Source: an uncultured Bacteroidales bacterium
GTDB lineage: Bacteria > Bacteroidota > Bacteroidia > Bacteroidales > WCHB1-69
Length of the DNA: 64,000 nt
Assembly (NCBI GenBank): GCA_900315705.1
Contig: ONAB01000006.1
Location: 1-64,000 of the forward strand
Direction of reading: 5' to 3'
How positions within the stretch are numbered: position 1 is the stretch's first letter; the number at the start of each line of letters is the position of its first letter. The notes below the pieces were generated by a model. The model was not told the origin of the DNA. It worked only from the letters and a program-made list of their open reading frames with translations, and did not search any database. The translations under genes were made by a program, and so were the position numbers. Shown piece by piece: positions 14,970-23,821 of the stretch.

Positions 14970-16202
14970 TTATTTGTCTAAGAACGAGAAGATGCTCTTC
15001 TCGAAATGTTCTTGTGCGTACTCTTTGGTAACACGCACTTTGCGTTTGTTGAGACTGGGGAAATCGTACATCGCGTCGGTCATAATCTTCTCCACGATGG
15101 CGCGCAACCCACGGGCGCCGAGCTTCAGCTCGATGGCCTTCTCCACGATGTAGTCGAGCGTCTCCTCGTCAAAGGAGAGGTCGATGCCGTCCATCTTGAA
15201 GAGTTTGACGTACTGCTTCACGAGGGCGTTCTTGGGCTGGGTGAGGATCTGCTTGAGCGCGGGGGCGTCCAGAGGATTGAGGGAGGTGATGACCGGGAAA
15301 CGGCCGCACAACTCCGGAATCAACCCAAACTGCTTGACATCCTGCGCGGACACGTATTGCAGCATATTGGACTTGTCGAGCGTGTGGTTCTTCTTGTTGT
15401 AGCCGATGGCGTTGGTGTTCATACGCTCGCTGATGATGCGCTCCAGGTTGTTGAAGGCGCCGCTGGCGATGAAGAGTATGTTTTTGGTGTTGATATGGAT
15501 AAACTCCTGCTCGGGGTGCTTGCGCCCGCCCTCTGGGGGCACATTGACCATAGAGCCCTCCAGCAGTTTGAGCAGCGACTGCTGCACGCCCTCGCCCGAC
15601 ACGTCGCGGGTGATGGAGGGGTTGTCGGCACCCTTGCGGGCAATCTTGTCGATCTCGTCGATGAAGACGATGCCGCGCTCGGCCTTGGCCACGTCGTAGT
15701 CGGCGGCCTGCAGCAGGCGGCTCAGGATGCTCTCCACATCCTCGCCCACATAACCGGCCTCGGTGAAGACGGTGGCGTCGGCAATGCAGAAGGGCACGTC
15801 CAGCAACTTCGCAATCGTGCGCGCCAGCAGGGTCTTGCCCGTGCCGGTCTCCCCTATCATCAGGATATTGGATTTCTCAATCTCCACCTCGTCGTCGGTG
15901 GAGGGCTGCATAATGCGCTTGTAGTGGTTATAGACGGCCACGGAGATGACCTTCTTGGCCTCGTCCTGCCCGATGACGTACTCGTCGAGCTTGGCCTTGA
16001 TTTCGTGCGGCTTGATGAGTTTCACCTTGAAGTCATCGGCCTGCTGGCGATTGTGGCTCTCATAATCACGCAAGATGTCATTGGCGATGTGGATGCAGTG
16101 GCTGCAGATGTGGCCGGACACGCCGGCCAACATAAATTCATCGTCCGGAATCGGCATACCGCAAAAGCTGCAGCGCCTGTCGCTATTTTGTTTTTTAGCC
16201 AT
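14970..16202 (-). CDS. clpX: ClpX, ATP-binding unfoldase of the ClpXP protease
   Basis: 410 residues, the usual family length. The N-terminal zinc-binding domain has C11, C14, C33 and C36. Walker A is GETGTGKT at residues 117-124, Walker B is IVFIDEID, and the sensor-2 region is [12 protein letters not shown]. Known of the family: ClpX unfolds tagged substrates and feeds them to ClpP in the cytoplasm. clpP lies upstream at 16876 but is separated from clpX by a barrel-protein gene and a terminator, so the two may be uncoupled here. The start ATG is followed directly by lysines and then the zinc domain, as usual. Confidence 0.98.
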   Translation of the reverse strand: MAKKQNSDRRCSFCGMPIPDDEFMLAGVSGHICSHCIHIANDILRDYESHNRQQADDFKVKLIKPHEIKAKLDEYVIGQDEAKKVISVAVYNHYKRIMQPSTDDEVEIEKSNILMIGETGTGKTLLARTIAKLLDVPFCIADATVFTEAGYVGEDVESILSRLLQAADYDVAKAERGIVFIDEIDKIARKGADNPSITRDVSGEGVQQSLLKLLEGSMVNVPPEGGRKHPEQEFIHINTKNILFIASGAFNNLERIISERMNTNAIGYNKKNHTLDKSNMLQYVSAQDVKQFGLIPELCGRFPVITSLNPLDAPALKQILTQPKNALVKQYVKLFKMDGIDLSFDEETLDYIVEKAIELKLGARGLRAIVEKIMTDAMYDFPSLNKRKVRVTKEYAQEHFEKSIFSFLDK

Positions 16203-16210
16203 TGTCTTTA

Positions 16211-16768
16211 CTATTTTTTGAACTTATAGCCAAAAGCGATGCCTACAAAATGGATGTCCGGCAATTGGTCATGGCGCAGCGCTTTCGTATAAGGGTATTT
16301 GAAAGAATAATCGTAAAAAATGCCCACAGACGTCTGCGGGGAGACCATCACGTCCATCTGCACACGGGCGTCCAGACTGCCGTGAAGGTACAGGGTCCTC
16401 GTGGAATAATGATTGTTGATCTTTTCATAGAGAACGTCCCAGTCCACCCCGTTCATCACTCCGAATTTGAGCGACAGCCTGTCACCCATATCAGCCCTGA
16501 AGCGTGCCCCGATGGATGTGGAGGAGACAGTATATTTGGGGTACTGCACATCCCATCTCTGTCGTGTGCCGGCACTGACGCTGGTGGAGACAAGCAGGTC
16601 CACTATCGGTGCAGGACCGAATGCATACTGCACCTGGAAGGTCACGCCCGACACGGAGGCGCGCCTCGCATAGCCGGCATATACATCGAGCTCGTGCCTC
16701 AATTCGTATTTCTGCGCGAACAGCGACAACGGCAGCAACAGTATCAGAAAGAGTGTCTTTTTTTTCAT
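16211..16768 (-). CDS. Predicted outer-membrane beta-barrel protein
   Basis: About 185 residues from the ATG at 16768 (MKKKTLFLILLLPL); an in-frame ATG at 16780 is an alternative. A signal peptide ends near LFAQ. The rest alternates polar and hydrophobic residues in strands (YELRHELDVYAGY, SIGARFRADMG, LKFGVMNG), and the final residues HFVGIAFGYKFKK end like an outer-membrane strand with few charged turns. I do not recognise a named family. It sits 8 bp upstream of clpX and probably shares its transcript, which is an odd pairing. Confidence 0.75.
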   Translation of the reverse strand: MKKKTLFLILLLPLSLFAQKYELRHELDVYAGYARRASVSGVTFQVQYAFGPAPIVDLLVSTSVSAGTRQRWDVQYPKYTVSSTSIGARFRADMGDRLSLKFGVMNGVDWDVLYEKINNHYSTRTLYLHGSLDARVQMDVMVSPQTSVGIFYDYSFKYPYTKALRHDQLPDIHFVGIAFGYKFKK

Positions 16769-16794
16769 AATATTCATCATTAATTTATGAAAGA

Positions 16795-16830
16795 AAGACC
16801 AGTCCCGAACCCTGTCCGGACACTGGTCTT
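16795..16830 (-). terminator. Terminator downstream of clpP
   Basis: A 9-bp perfect stem, AAGACCAGT (16795-16803) with ACTGGTCTT (16822-16830), lies 46 bp past the clpP stop. On the minus strand the stem is followed by a T-rich run (TCTTTCTTTC). It should separate tig-clpP from the barrel-clpX transcript. Confidence 0.75.
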
Positions 16831-16875
16831 ATCATTATGATGTTCGTCGGCGATTAAATTTTGGGAATCTCCGAA

Positions 16876-17556
16876 CTACTTATTCTGATCCTTGACCAGC
16901 ACCTGGTCGATCATACCGTACTCCTTGGCTTCGGCGGCCACCATCCAATGGTCACGGTCGCTGTCCTGCCAAACCTGGTCGAAGGACTTGCCGGTATGGT
17001 GGGCGATGATGTCGTAGAGTTCTTTCTTGATTTTCATAATCTCCTGCGCTTCGATTTCGATATCAGAAGCCTGGCCCTGGGCGCCGCCCATCGGCTGGTG
17101 AATCATCACGCGGGAATGGGGCAGTGCGAAGCGTTTGCCCTTGGCACCGGCGCAGAGCAGCACGGCGGCCATAGAGGCGGCCATACCCGTGCAGATGGTG
17201 GAGACGTCGGGCTTGAGGTACTGCATCGTGTCGTAGATACCCAAGCCGGCATAGACCATACCTCCCGGACTGTTCAGGTAAATCTGGATGTCACGGTCGG
17301 GGTCTTGCGACTCGAGGAAGAGCAGTTGCGCTTGGATGATGTTGGCCACATCGTCGTCGATGGGCACGCCGAGGAAGATGATTCTGTCCTTCATCAGGCG
17401 GGAGAACACATCCAACTGGGTGATGTTCATCGGGCGCTCCTCGATGATATAGGGGGTAATGTAGTTGCGCGTCATAGAGACATAGCGGTCCATTTTCAGA
17501 CTGCTGATGCCGTGCTGCTTGAGCGCATAGTTTCTGAATTCGTCTTTAAGCATCAT
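16876..17556 (-). CDS. clpP: ClpP, serine peptidase subunit of ClpXP
   Basis: 226 residues. The catalytic triad is visible as S128 in GMAASMAA, H153 in MIHQP and D202 in [24 protein letters not shown] is the family's strand and oxyanion loop. The N terminus carries about 30 residues before the conserved core, as is usual for a propeptide. The gene starts 6 bp after the trigger factor stop, giving the tig-clpP pair widely seen in bacteria. MMLK leaves two possible adjacent ATGs. Confidence 0.98.
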   Translation of the reverse strand: MMLKDEFRNYALKQHGISSLKMDRYVSMTRNYITPYIIEERPMNITQLDVFSRLMKDRIIFLGVPIDDDVANIIQAQLLFLESQDPDRDIQIYLNSPGGMVYAGLGIYDTMQYLKPDVSTICTGMAASMAAVLLCAGAKGKRFALPHSRVMIHQPMGGAQGQASDIEIEAQEIMKIKKELYDIIAHHTGKSFDQVWQDSDRDHWMVAAEAKEYGMIDQVLVKDQNK

Positions 17557-17562
17557 AATGGT

Positions 17563-19074
17563 TTATTTTTCAGTAGTGGTTGATTTCTTGGCACGGGGTT
17601 TCTTGGCCTCTTTGGGTTCCTCGTCAGAAGCCTCCTTCTTGGCGGCGGGCTTGCGCTTGGCCGGGGCCTTCTTGGCGGGTTCCTCCTCATTTCCTTCCTT
17701 CTCCTCTTTCTTCACACTCTTCTTGGCGCTCTTCTTCTCCTCCTTCTTGGGCTCGGCACCGTGACGGGAGGCAATCATATCGACGAAGGCCTTGAAATCG
17801 CCTTCCTTGCGGTCGATGTTCAGCTTGGAGCGCAGGAACTCGGTGAGTTTCTTGTCGTAGAGCAGGTCATACACGCTCTTGACATTCTCCTTGTTGGTCA
17901 TCGCCTGGTTGACGAGCTCGTCAAGACGATCCTTCACATCGTCCAGGTTGAAGTTGCCGAAGTAATTGTCGATGAAATACTGGCGGAAATAGCCCTTCAC
18001 ATCGTCCATCTTGACCTCCACGTCGGCGTCCTTGACGATGGCGTTTTCGAGAATCTGCCACTGGAAGGAGCGCTTGTAGTCGTTAAACTTAGCCTCGAGA
18101 TTCTCGTCGGTCATATCCTTCTGGACGGCCTTGATGTAACGTTTCATAAAGTCATCGGGAAGCTCCACGCTAACATTGTCGAGCAGCATCTCGATGGCAT
18201 CGTTCATAAACTGGCGGTCAAGCTCGGGCTTGTATTGTGCAATGACGAACTTGTCAGCAGCCTCGTTGAGTTCCTTCTCACTATTGACGGAACCATCGGG
18301 GAATGCTTTCTTGAAGAAATCCTCGTTGAGTTCGGCGAGGTCCATACGGCCGATATGGGTGATAGTGAGGTCGTATGTGTAATCGTTGCCCTCCTCGAGG
18401 TCCTTTTCCGTCTTCTTGAGGAAACGGGAGAGGTTGGAGACATTGGCGAAAGCCTTGCGCAGGGAGAGGGTGACGGTCTCGTCCTTCTTCTTGCCGATGA
18501 TGGCCTTCTGGCCCTCTTCGGTCAGGTCATAGACGAAAAAGAAGCCCTCCTGGCCGTCGCCGTACTTGGCGGAGACGCTGTCGCCTTCAGCCACGGTTTC
18601 GGGCTGGATGTAGTTGCCGTGACGGGTGCGGAGCTGCTTGATGTAGCTCTGGCGGTCCTCATCAGCAGGCGTCAGGTTGAAATCAACCACGGCGGGCAGC
18701 TTGCCGAAATCGACATTCACCTCAGGGGCGAGGGCGTATTCGAAAGCGAACACAAAGCCGTCAGGGTTCTCAAAGTCGATCTTCGACTTCTCGTCCACGG
18801 GCAGGGGCTCGAAGATGAACTTGACGTTGTTGTCCTTGTAGAACTTGTCGAGGTTCTCGGTGACCAGCTTGTCCACCTCATTGGCGATGATGGACTTCTC
18901 GTACATCTTCTTGATGATGCCCATCGGGGCGTTGCCGGGACGGAAGCCCGGGACGCTGGCGTTGCGTCTCTGTTTCTTCAAAGCGGCCTCCACATTGGCG
19001 GCGTAATCTTCCTTGTTGATCTCAATTACCACTTCCTGCACTTGGCCAGGAACGTTTTCGTGCTTAATATTCAT
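17563..19074 (-). CDS. tig: Trigger factor, ribosome-associated chaperone
   Basis: 503 residues from the ATG at 19074 (MNIKHENVPG). The N-terminal ribosome-binding domain has the signature VPGFRPGNAPM. A central FKBP-type domain covers about 150-250 (VAEGDSVSAKYG), and the helical C-terminal chaperone arms follow. The last ~65 residues are an unusual lysine/alanine/glutamate-rich tail with repeats such as PAKRKPAAKKE and AKKPRAKKS. Known role: binds nascent chains at the ribosome exit. The basic tail is an extension beyond the usual ~450 residues and may contact RNA, which is inference. Confidence 0.96.
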   Translation of the reverse strand: MNIKHENVPGQVQEVVIEINKEDYAANVEAALKKQRRNASVPGFRPGNAPMGIIKKMYEKSIIANEVDKLVTENLDKFYKDNNVKFIFEPLPVDEKSKIDFENPDGFVFAFEYALAPEVNVDFGKLPAVVDFNLTPADEDRQSYIKQLRTRHGNYIQPETVAEGDSVSAKYGDGQEGFFFVYDLTEEGQKAIIGKKKDETVTLSLRKAFANVSNLSRFLKKTEKDLEEGNDYTYDLTITHIGRMDLAELNEDFFKKAFPDGSVNSEKELNEAADKFVIAQYKPELDRQFMNDAIEMLLDNVSVELPDDFMKRYIKAVQKDMTDENLEAKFNDYKRSFQWQILENAIVKDADVEVKMDDVKGYFRQYFIDNYFGNFNLDDVKDRLDELVNQAMTNKENVKSVYDLLYDKKLTEFLRSKLNIDRKEGDFKAFVDMIASRHGAEPKKEEKKSAKKSVKKEEKEGNEEEPAKKAPAKRKPAAKKEASDEEPKEAKKPRAKKSTTTEK

Positions 19075-19157
19075 CTTTTTTCTGTTATTTATATCACAAC
19101 AAAAGACACACAACACCTGGCGGCATTGTATGTCTATGGGTTAAAAATATCTAAATG

Positions 19158-19454
19158 TTATTCTTCAGCATCAGCATCTGCGGACTGGGTCTGCTCGGTC
19201 TGGGCGGGGTTGGAACGGAGGGAGTTGACCTCGTTCTTGGACATAAAGGCGCAGACGAAACAGAGGACCATAATGAAGGCGGCGAGGCCCCACGTGGTCT
19301 TTTCCAGGACGTCGGTCGTCTTGCGGACACCCATTATCTGGTTGGAGGAGGCGAAGTTAGAGGCAAGGCCACCACCTTTGGAGTTCTGAATCAACACGAC
19401 AAATGCTAATACGATACAAGCTAAAATGATTAAAACGACGCAAAATGTGAACAT
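19158..19454 (-). CDS. secG: SecG, protein translocase subunit
   Basis: 98 residues with two hydrophobic segments (about 4-22 and 52-72). Between them is the family loop IQNSKGGGLASNF, and the C-terminal tail is acidic and polar. SecG stimulates SecYEG translocation in the inner membrane. It lies downstream of a TPR gene, a neighbourhood I believe is common in Bacteroidales. Confidence 0.95.
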   Translation of the reverse strand: MFTFCVVLIILACIVLAFVVLIQNSKGGGLASNFASSNQIMGVRKTTDVLEKTTWGLAAFIMVLCFVCAFMSKNEVNSLRSNPAQTEQTQSADADAEE

Positions 19455-19502
19455 TTGTTTCTGAGTTTTGAATTATTATTTCTTCTTTTGTTAATTTTTA
19501 CG

Positions 19503-20114
19503 TTAAAAAGCGTTATTTTTTATTTTTTCAATTTGGGCTGCAAAGTAACAACTTTTTTCTGGAAAATGCAACCTCAAAATTTCGAACATCTGGATAGCCT
19601 TCTCGGTGCATCCTTGTTGGGCGTAAATGTTTGCCAATGTTTCACTTACGATATTAGGATCCTCCTCCAGGCTCTCTTCGCCGTAGTTGGCTTCGGCGTC
19701 GTGAGTTTCGGGGGAATAGATGATTTTGGGGGCATCCTTTGAAAATTTTTCAATCAGTTGGTCAATAAGTTCCTTCCGGCTCTCCTGTTCTTCGGTGGGG
19801 TGTTTGACGAAGACGGGGTGGAGGTCGTCATCGACGACGGTCTTGCGCACCACCTGCAGGGGGCGACGCCCCTCGGTCGGCGTGGCAGTCACAGGCTGGA
19901 GCTCGACCTGGAGGTTATGGAAGCGCAGCCGGTCGGGCAGGGTGAGCAGCAGGCGGGCACGGTGGCGCGACTGCACGCGGGTGGGCTGCAGCTTGAGATA
20001 GAAGAGGTTCACCAGCGCGGAGGCCGGGTAGCGCCGCTGCAAATCCGACAGCACCTTCAGGGCGTTGTCGGTCGGGTCCATCTTCACATAATCACTGAAA
20101 ATAACTTTTTCCAT
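19503..20114 (-). CDS. TPR-like protein of unknown function
   Basis: 203 residues from the ATG at 20114; a GTG codon immediately precedes it. A C-terminal tetratricopeptide-like helix pair is visible in [35 protein letters not shown]. The rest ([14 protein letters not shown] and an Arg-rich middle) is not recognisable. Position between lptE and secG suggests an envelope-assembly accessory role, but this is inference. A -7 word TATTTTTGC at 20142-20134 lies 20 bp upstream, so this gene and secG can be transcribed independently of lptE. Confidence 0.75.
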   Translation of the reverse strand: MEKVIFSDYVKMDPTDNALKVLSDLQRRYPASALVNLFYLKLQPTRVQSRHRARLLLTLPDRLRFHNLQVELQPVTATPTEGRRPLQVVRKTVVDDDLHPVFVKHPTEEQESRKELIDQLIEKFSKDAPKIIYSPETHDAEANYGEESLEEDPNIVSETLANIYAQQGCTEKAIQMFEILRLHFPEKSCYFAAQIEKIKNNAF

Positions 20115-20133
20115 CACAGTTGTTTAGTGGGGT

Positions 20134-20142
20134 GCAAAAATA
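20134..20142 (-). promoter_or_regulatory. -7 promoter element for the TPR-secG operon
   Basis: TATTTTTGC on the minus strand, between the lptE stop (20150) and the TPR gene start (20114). Confidence 0.55.
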
Positions 20143-20149
20143 CAAAAAA

Positions 20150-20665
20150 TCACCAATTCACGAACGCCTTGTTGAAGATGTCGTCAGTAAGGGCGTCGTT
20201 GATCTCGCTCACGAGCGTCGCTTCCACGCTGCTGAGGTTCTGCGTGCTGGAGTAGTCGGCGTAGCGCGAGAAGGTCTGGTCGAAGTTCTGCGTGTCGTCA
20301 AAACTGTTGGTGAAGCGCACGCGCACGGAGATGGTCAGGCGGTTCATTGCGGCGGTCTCGTTGCCCTGGATGGCCACGGGCGAGACGTTGTAGTTGACGA
20401 TTTCGCCCTCCAGCTCGTAGTCGCCGTTGGTGGCGACAATCGTCAGCGGGGTCTGTCCCTGTATCTTGTCTTTGAGCGCCGTTGTGAAGCTCTGGCTGAG
20501 CGTGGGGTTCACCAGCGAGGCATTGTTCTGGAACGTGGTGATGGCCACAGTCTTGGCACGCGGATCGACCGTGCCGCCCGTCAGCGACACCGACATCCTG
20601 CAGCCCGTAAGGAGCAGCAGCAGGGCCATCAGCGTCCCCACGGCTCGGCCACGGTGCGCAGTCAT
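20150..20665 (-). CDS. lptE: LptE-family lipoprotein (LPS assembly)
   Basis: 171 residues from the ATG at 20665 (MTAHRGRAVG); an ATG at 20683 would overlap the upstream gene by 11 bp. The lipobox LLLTGC near residue 20 marks an outer-membrane lipoprotein. The body has the LptE/LPS-assembly pattern: TVAITTFQNNASLVNPTLSQ, then TALKDKIQGQT, then GDYELEGEIVNYN. Known role: LptE plugs LptD and helps insert LPS in the outer membrane. It follows the sigma-54 activator with a gap of only a few bases. Confidence 0.85.
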   Translation of the reverse strand: MTAHRGRAVGTLMALLLLLTGCRMSVSLTGGTVDPRAKTVAITTFQNNASLVNPTLSQSFTTALKDKIQGQTPLTIVATNGDYELEGEIVNYNVSPVAIQGNETAAMNRLTISVRVRFTNSFDDTQNFDQTFSRYADYSSTQNLSSVEATLVSEINDALTDDIFNKAFVNW

Positions 20666-20672
20666 TGTCTTG

Positions 20673-21884
20673 TTACAGTCCATATTCCTTGATTTTGCGG
20701 TAGAGGGTGCGTTCTGAAATCCCGAGTTCCTGGGCGGCCTGCTTACGGTTGCCTCCGTTGAGCTCCAAGGCCTTGGAAATGGTGTTCTTCTCGACGTTGT
20801 TGATGGAGAGGTCATCCTCCGGGATGACGATGGCGTTGGTATAGCCGGGCAAGTCGGCGACGGCAGGTGCGCGTTGCTCGTGACTGATCTCCAGGTCGAG
20901 TTCATTGTCGCGGAGCTTGTATTCGTGCAGACTCTTGTCTGAGGCGGGCATACGTCCTGCAATCAGCTGGTTGACGACGCCCTTGAGTTCGGAGATTTCG
21001 CGCTGCATTTCGGCGATGAATTTGAAGAGGATCTCCCGCTGGAAATTGTCGCCATTTTCGCTTTCCGATGGCCGAAGGGCGGGCAGGTTGGAGCCTATGG
21101 GGTCTGTCAGGTAGGTGGAAAGCACCTCAGCGGTGACCACACGTTCCTTCTCGAGGAGGGAGATTTGTTCGGTGACGTGCTTGAGCTGGCGTATGTTGCC
21201 GGGCCAACGGTACTCGCGCAGCATCCTCTGGGCCTCCTCATCCAGTTGGATGGGCGGGAAGCTGTATTGGGCCGAAAAGTCGGTGGCGAATTTCATAAAG
21301 AGGGGGTAGATGTCACCCTTGCGCTCGCGGAGGGCGGGCACGTGGATGGGTACCGAGTTGAGACGGTAGTAGAGGTCGGAGCGGAACTTGCCCTTGGCGA
21401 TGCGGTCGGCGATATCGACGTTGGTGGCGGCCACCACGCGCACGTTGGTCTTGAGCACCTTGGAGGAGCCCACACGGATGAACTCGCCATTTTCGAGCAC
21501 GCGGAGCAGCCTTATCTGGGTGGAGAGGGGCAGGTCAGCCACCTCGTCGAGGAAGATAGTGCCCCCGTCGACCGACTCGAAATAACCCCTGCGGAGATCG
21601 ACAGCGCCAGTGTAGGCCCCCTTCTCGTGGCCGAACAGTTCCGAGTCGATGGTCCCCTCGGGAATGGCGCCGCAGTTCACGGCGATGTATTGCCCGTTCT
21701 TGCGGCGACTGTTGTCGTGGATGATACGCGGGAAGTTCTCCTTGCCCACGCCGCTTTCGCCGGTGATAAGCACCGACAGGTCCGTGCGGGCCACCTGCAC
21801 GGCCACGTCGATGGCGCGGTCCAGGGCCGGGTCGAAACCAATAATTCCGTAACGTTGTTTTATGCTATTCAGATTGGCAATCAT
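20673..21884 (-). CDS. Sigma-54-dependent transcriptional activator
   Basis: 403 residues from the ATG at 21884 (MIANLNSIKQRYG); no receiver domain precedes the AAA+ core. Walker A is GESGVGKE. The sigma-54 contact loop reads GAYTGA, a Tyr variant of GAFTGA. Walker B is GGTIFLDEV, and the arginine-finger and sensor regions include LYYRLN and RWPGNIRQL. A Fis-type HTH ends the protein (NRKQAAQELGISERTLYRK). The absence of a regulatory N-terminal domain suggests control by a partner protein or by abundance. Its targets are unknown. Confidence 0.95.
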   Translation of the reverse strand: MIANLNSIKQRYGIIGFDPALDRAIDVAVQVARTDLSVLITGESGVGKENFPRIIHDNSRRKNGQYIAVNCGAIPEGTIDSELFGHEKGAYTGAVDLRRGYFESVDGGTIFLDEVADLPLSTQIRLLRVLENGEFIRVGSSKVLKTNVRVVAATNVDIADRIAKGKFRSDLYYRLNSVPIHVPALRERKGDIYPLFMKFATDFSAQYSFPPIQLDEEAQRMLREYRWPGNIRQLKHVTEQISLLEKERVVTAEVLSTYLTDPIGSNLPALRPSESENGDNFQREILFKFIAEMQREISELKGVVNQLIAGRMPASDKSLHEYKLRDNELDLEISHEQRAPAVADLPGYTNAIVIPEDDLSINNVEKNTISKALELNGGNRKQAAQELGISERTLYRKIKEYGL

Positions 21885-21898
21885 CTCTTGATTTTTAA

Positions 21899-21937
21899 GC
21901 CCGCAAAGGTACAAAATTTTATTGTATCTTTGCGGGC
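21899..21937. promoter_or_regulatory. Palindromic divergent promoter
   Basis: A 16-bp arm GCCCGCAAAGGTACAA (21899-21914) is inverted with one mismatch at 21922-21937 (TTGTATCTTTGCGGGC), with a 7-bp spacer. Each arm contains a -7 word: TACCTTTGC for the minus-strand sigma-54 activator (21911-21903) and TATCTTTGC for the plus-strand protease (21925-21933). Confidence 0.7.
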
Positions 21938-21987
21938 CGCAAAATTGAAGTTTGCAGCCCACTTGTAATCACTAAAAAAGCATAGCT

Positions 21988-22677
21988 ATGTTATATATGA
22001 TTATCTTCGTTGTCCTAATGATTGCGAGCTTCGTCGTCAGCAGGACCTTGAACGCCAGAATTGAGAAATATAGTAAAATCCGTCTCAGCAGCGGTCTCAC
22101 TGGCAAGGAGGTTGCCGAGAAGATGCTGCGCGACAACGGCATCCACGACGTGAAGGTCACCTGCGTGGCCGGCACGCTCACCGACCACTACAACCCGCAG
22201 ACCAAGACGGTCAACCTCAGCCAAGGAGTGTATGGCCAGAACAGCATCGCCGCAGCCGCCGTGGCCGCCCACGAGTGCGGGCACGCCGTGCAGCACGCCA
22301 CCGCCTACCAGTGGCTGACGATGCGCTCGCGTATGGTGCCGATGGTGCAGTTCGGCTCCCAATGGGCACAATGGATCCTCCTCGCCGGCATCGTCCTCTA
22401 TGGATTCTCCGCCCTCGTCGGACGCTGGGTGCTCCTCGTCGGCATCGTCCTCTTCGGGCTCACCACCCTCTTCTCCGTCATCACCCTCCCGGTGGAGTAC
22501 AACGCCTCCGAGCGCGCCGTGGCGTGGCTCGACCAGACCGGCATCACCTCCGGCAAGGAGACCACGATGGCCAAGGACGCCCTCAAGTGGGCTGCCCGCA
22601 CCTACCTCATCGCCGCCCTCTCCTCTCTCGCCACCCTGCTTTACTATCTGATGATTTTCTTGGGCAGAAGAGACTAA
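21988..22677 (+). CDS. YugP-like membrane zinc metallopeptidase
   Basis: 229 residues. The zinc motif HECGHAVQH (HExxH-type with Cys) sits near residue 95. A membrane segment lies at the N terminus (about 2-20) and two or three hydrophobic segments lie at about 125-175. The C terminus ends in another hydrophobic stretch (LIAALSSLATLLYYLMIF). VEYNASERAVAWL supplies the third zinc ligand region. This is the DUF/peptidase M-like neutral zinc protease family common in Bacteroidetes and Firmicutes. Substrates are unknown. Confidence 0.9.
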   Translation: MLYMIIFVVLMIASFVVSRTLNARIEKYSKIRLSSGLTGKEVAEKMLRDNGIHDVKVTCVAGTLTDHYNPQTKTVNLSQGVYGQNSIAAAAVAAHECGHAVQHATAYQWLTMRSRMVPMVQFGSQWAQWILLAGIVLYGFSALVGRWVLLVGIVLFGLTTLFSVITLPVEYNASERAVAWLDQTGITSGKETTMAKDALKWAARTYLIAALSSLATLLYYLMIFLGRRD

Positions 22678-22710
22678 CAAACCTTTATCTTTTTGAAAAA
22701 CCAAACCGCT

Positions 22711-23820
22711 ATGATAAAAAGAATTTTTGGGACTTTAACCCTCTGCGCGCTCTTCCTCTTCACCAGCGCACAACAGAATGTCTATCAACTGCCGTTGAAG
22801 GACGGCGCGACCGTCAAGGGACAGTCGTTCTGCTATATGCTGCCCACCACCGGCTTCCAGGTAACCCTGTCGGTGACCAAGGTGCGTGAAATCAAGGGCT
22901 ACTACGCCGACCAGGCCGAGAGCCTGCTGGGCCTCACCAACGTCATCCAGGACAACCGCACCTATTACAAGGTGAACGAGGTGAACATCAAGTCGGTGCA
23001 GATGCCCGACACCGCCCAGGCCTACCTTGTGCAGCTCTCGAAAGACCAGACCAAGGCCGGCTTTCTCGAGAAGATGATCAGCTGCAAGAAACGCCATCCC
23101 GCCACCACTGGCAAAGTGCAGAGCTACACCACCGCTGCCACACCCATCCCGGATTTCTTCAAAAACTACGCCGAACTCTCCTACTCGGAGCAGGAAGACG
23201 CCTATATGGAGACCAAAGTCATTGACGGAGTGGTGACACAGGTGCCTGCCAACAAGACCAAGAAGGTGTCGAAGAGCAGCAGCCAGAAGGCCCAGGAGGC
23301 CGCCGATGCCATCAGCAAAAGCCGCAAGGACCAGTACAGTCTCGTGGCCGGCGAGCAGGAGACCCCCTACTCTGAAGAGGCCCTCTACCGTATGCTGCAG
23401 GAACTCAAGCAGTGGGAGGAAAACTACCTCTCCCTCTTCACTGGCCTGACCCTTGAGGACGAGATCACCTACACCTTCTACGTTCTCCCCGACCAGTCGC
23501 TCTCCTGCCCTCTCTTTGCCTTTGACCCCAACACGGGAGTCTCTTTCGACAACCTCACGGGCAACAACGTCTATCGGCTTGTCCTCGGCCCCAAGGTTGA
23601 CTTTGAGCCCATTGCAAACGAGGTCGGCAACATTCAGGCCAACTCCAAGAACAACGGTTACCGCATCCGCAGCACCATTCCCATACAGGTGATGATGACC
23701 TTCCAGGGCAAACGGATCCACGACTTCGGCTTCTTCGATATGAGCCAATACGGCCCCATCCAAATCCTGCCCGCCCATCTCAACGACTTTGACATCCACA
23801 AATACGGCTTCATCTTCTAA
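22711..23820 (+). CDS. DUF4831 family secreted protein
   Basis: 369 residues from the ATG at 22711 (MIKRIFGTLTLCALF); an upstream TTG at 22693 is less likely. A signal peptide ends near TSAQQ. The pattern YQLPLKDGATVKGQSFCYMLP and the later TFYVLPDQSLSCPLFAFD match the DUF4831 family of Bacteroidetes secreted proteins. The function is unknown. It is followed 2 bp later by a lipoprotein gene, so the two are probably co-translated. Confidence 0.8.
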   Translation: MIKRIFGTLTLCALFLFTSAQQNVYQLPLKDGATVKGQSFCYMLPTTGFQVTLSVTKVREIKGYYADQAESLLGLTNVIQDNRTYYKVNEVNIKSVQMPDTAQAYLVQLSKDQTKAGFLEKMISCKKRHPATTGKVQSYTTAATPIPDFFKNYAELSYSEQEDAYMETKVIDGVVTQVPANKTKKVSKSSSQKAQEAADAISKSRKDQYSLVAGEQETPYSEEALYRMLQELKQWEENYLSLFTGLTLEDEITYTFYVLPDQSLSCPLFAFDPNTGVSFDNLTGNNVYRLVLGPKVDFEPIANEVGNIQANSKNNGYRIRSTIPIQVMMTFQGKRIHDFGFFDMSQYGPIQILPAHLNDFDIHKYGFIF

Positions 23821-23821
23821 T

